Below are positions 13,894 to 14,253 of a stretch of 14,253 bases of DNA, piece after piece (positions within the stretch are counted from its first letter, which is position 1; the number at the start of each line of letters is the position of its first letter). A model generated the notes under the pieces. The model was given only the letters and a program-made list of their open reading frames with translations, did no database searches and had not been told where the DNA came from. The DNA is taken from the NCBI GenBank assembly GCA_002339745.1, contig DDKP01000090.1, positions 1 through 14,253 on the forward strand, written 5' to 3'. The position numbers and the translations under genes were made by a program. This DNA comes from Firmicutes bacterium UBA2595 (GTDB lineage Bacteria; Bacillota; Thermincolia; Thermincolales; UBA2595).

Positions 13894-14166
13894 GTGAAGG
13901 ACGAAAAAATAAACTTCTTGGAGCTGAGGGTTAAAGAACTGGAAGACAAGATAGAGCAACTTAGATTCAGCAGGAGGGTACTGATGAATCTCATTGAACG
14001 GGTGGAAAAAGATAAATGGGACATGCTGTCCAAGTTGGAAAAAGAGAATAAAAAGCTTCAGATAAACAACAGCCGTTACGCCAGGACACTATTACGTAAA
14101 AACAGACAGATTATTGAAATGGAAACAAAATTGCAGAAGGTTGGAATGAGCGAGATGCTAAAGTGA
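13894..14166 (+). CDS. Small coiled-coil protein of unknown function
   Basis: The product is 90 residues and almost wholly charged alpha helix. Heptad-like spacing of leucine, isoleucine and valine runs through FLELRVKELEDKIEQLRF, and again through LIERVEKDKWDMLSKLEKEN and the C-terminal IIEMETKLQKVGM. It has no membrane segment, cysteine cluster or enzymatic motif. I prefer GTG 13894, because GGAGGG at 13880-13885 is eight bases upstream. An in-frame ATG at 13852 would add 14 residues but has no ribosome site and reads through low-complexity upstream sequence. It follows the aminotransferase by 93 bases, and only a weak promoter candidate (TATACT 13857-13862 without a good -35) precedes it. 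Immediately after its stop comes a cluster of DnaA boxes. I cannot assign a function; dimerisation through the coiled coil is likely. Confidence 0.7.
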   Translation: MKDEKINFLELRVKELEDKIEQLRFSRRVLMNLIERVEKDKWDMLSKLEKENKKLQINNSRYARTLLRKNRQIIEMETKLQKVGMSEMLK

Positions 14167-14173
14167 GAAAAAG

Positions 14174-14216
14174 TTACCCACAGTTTTATCCACATGGTGT
14201 TAACAATTGTGAATAA
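14174..14216. promoter_or_regulatory. Cluster of three DnaA boxes
   Basis: TTATCCACA (14186-14194) is the perfect DnaA-box consensus. TTACCCACA (14174-14182) differs by one base and lies in the same orientation with only three bases between, so the two are 12 bases apart, close to one helical turn. On the opposite strand TTATTCACA (14208-14216, read TGTGAATAA on the plus strand) fits TTATNCACA. The cluster begins seven bases after the coiled-coil gene's stop, in AT-rich sequence that runs to the window end. No dnaA, dnaN or other origin gene is in the window. Confidence 0.72.
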
Positions 14217-14253
14217 TCTGAAAAGTCAACAATTTATCAAGTTTTTCGACCGG

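Overview
The window looks like the chromosome of a spore-forming, anaerobic-type Firmicute, most like the Desulfotomaculum/Pelotomaculum group of Peptococcaceae. This is inferred from gene content and order (recA-recX-rny-ymdB-spoVS, then an M19 dipeptidase and an LL-diaminopimelate-type aminotransferase), strong AGGAGG ribosome sites, frequent TTG/GTG starts, a Gram-positive LexA box and a sigma-H-type promoter. No database search was possible. I see no tRNA, rRNA, CRISPR array, phage or transposase gene.

Layout. 1-983: the tail of one gene and a complete single-pass membrane-anchored protein, both with an NTF2-like look, closed by a clear terminator (1067-1096). 984-1400: a gene-free stretch packed with inverted repeats and ending in a second terminator, possibly a small RNA or a repeat element. 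1401-5716: cinA, a membrane-anchored metallophosphoesterase and a DEAD-box RNA helicase with a DbpA-type RNA-binding tail. 5735-6028 (minus): a small degenerate PilZ-like protein, convergent with the helicase and divergent from recA. 6114-7674: recA with its own promoter and LexA operator, translationally coupled to recX. 7675-8010: a strong promoter and a long structured leader containing an apparent terminator. 8011-9552: rny (RNase Y), which appears to begin at a rare AUU codon. 9691-11429: an unrecognised 174-residue protein, ymdB and spoVS, with sigma-H-like promoters ahead of the first and third. 11618-13800: an M19 dipeptidase and a PLP aminotransferase, probably one operon. 13894-14166: a small coiled-coil protein. 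14174-14216: three clustered DnaA boxes.

How the genes fit together. The core is DNA repair (recA/recX under LexA) plus RNA turnover and developmental control (RNase Y, the YmdB phosphodiesterase, SpoVS, the RNA helicase). In Bacillus subtilis, RNase Y, YmdB and SpoVS each affect biofilm formation or sporulation, so sigma-H-type promoters here make sense. The dipeptidase and the LL-DAP-type aminotransferase suggest peptide or diaminopimelate/lysine metabolism. The best leads are the AUU start and attenuator-like leader of rny, the DnaA-box cluster, the hairpin-rich 1.1-1.3 kb region, and the unknown protein between rny and ymdB.
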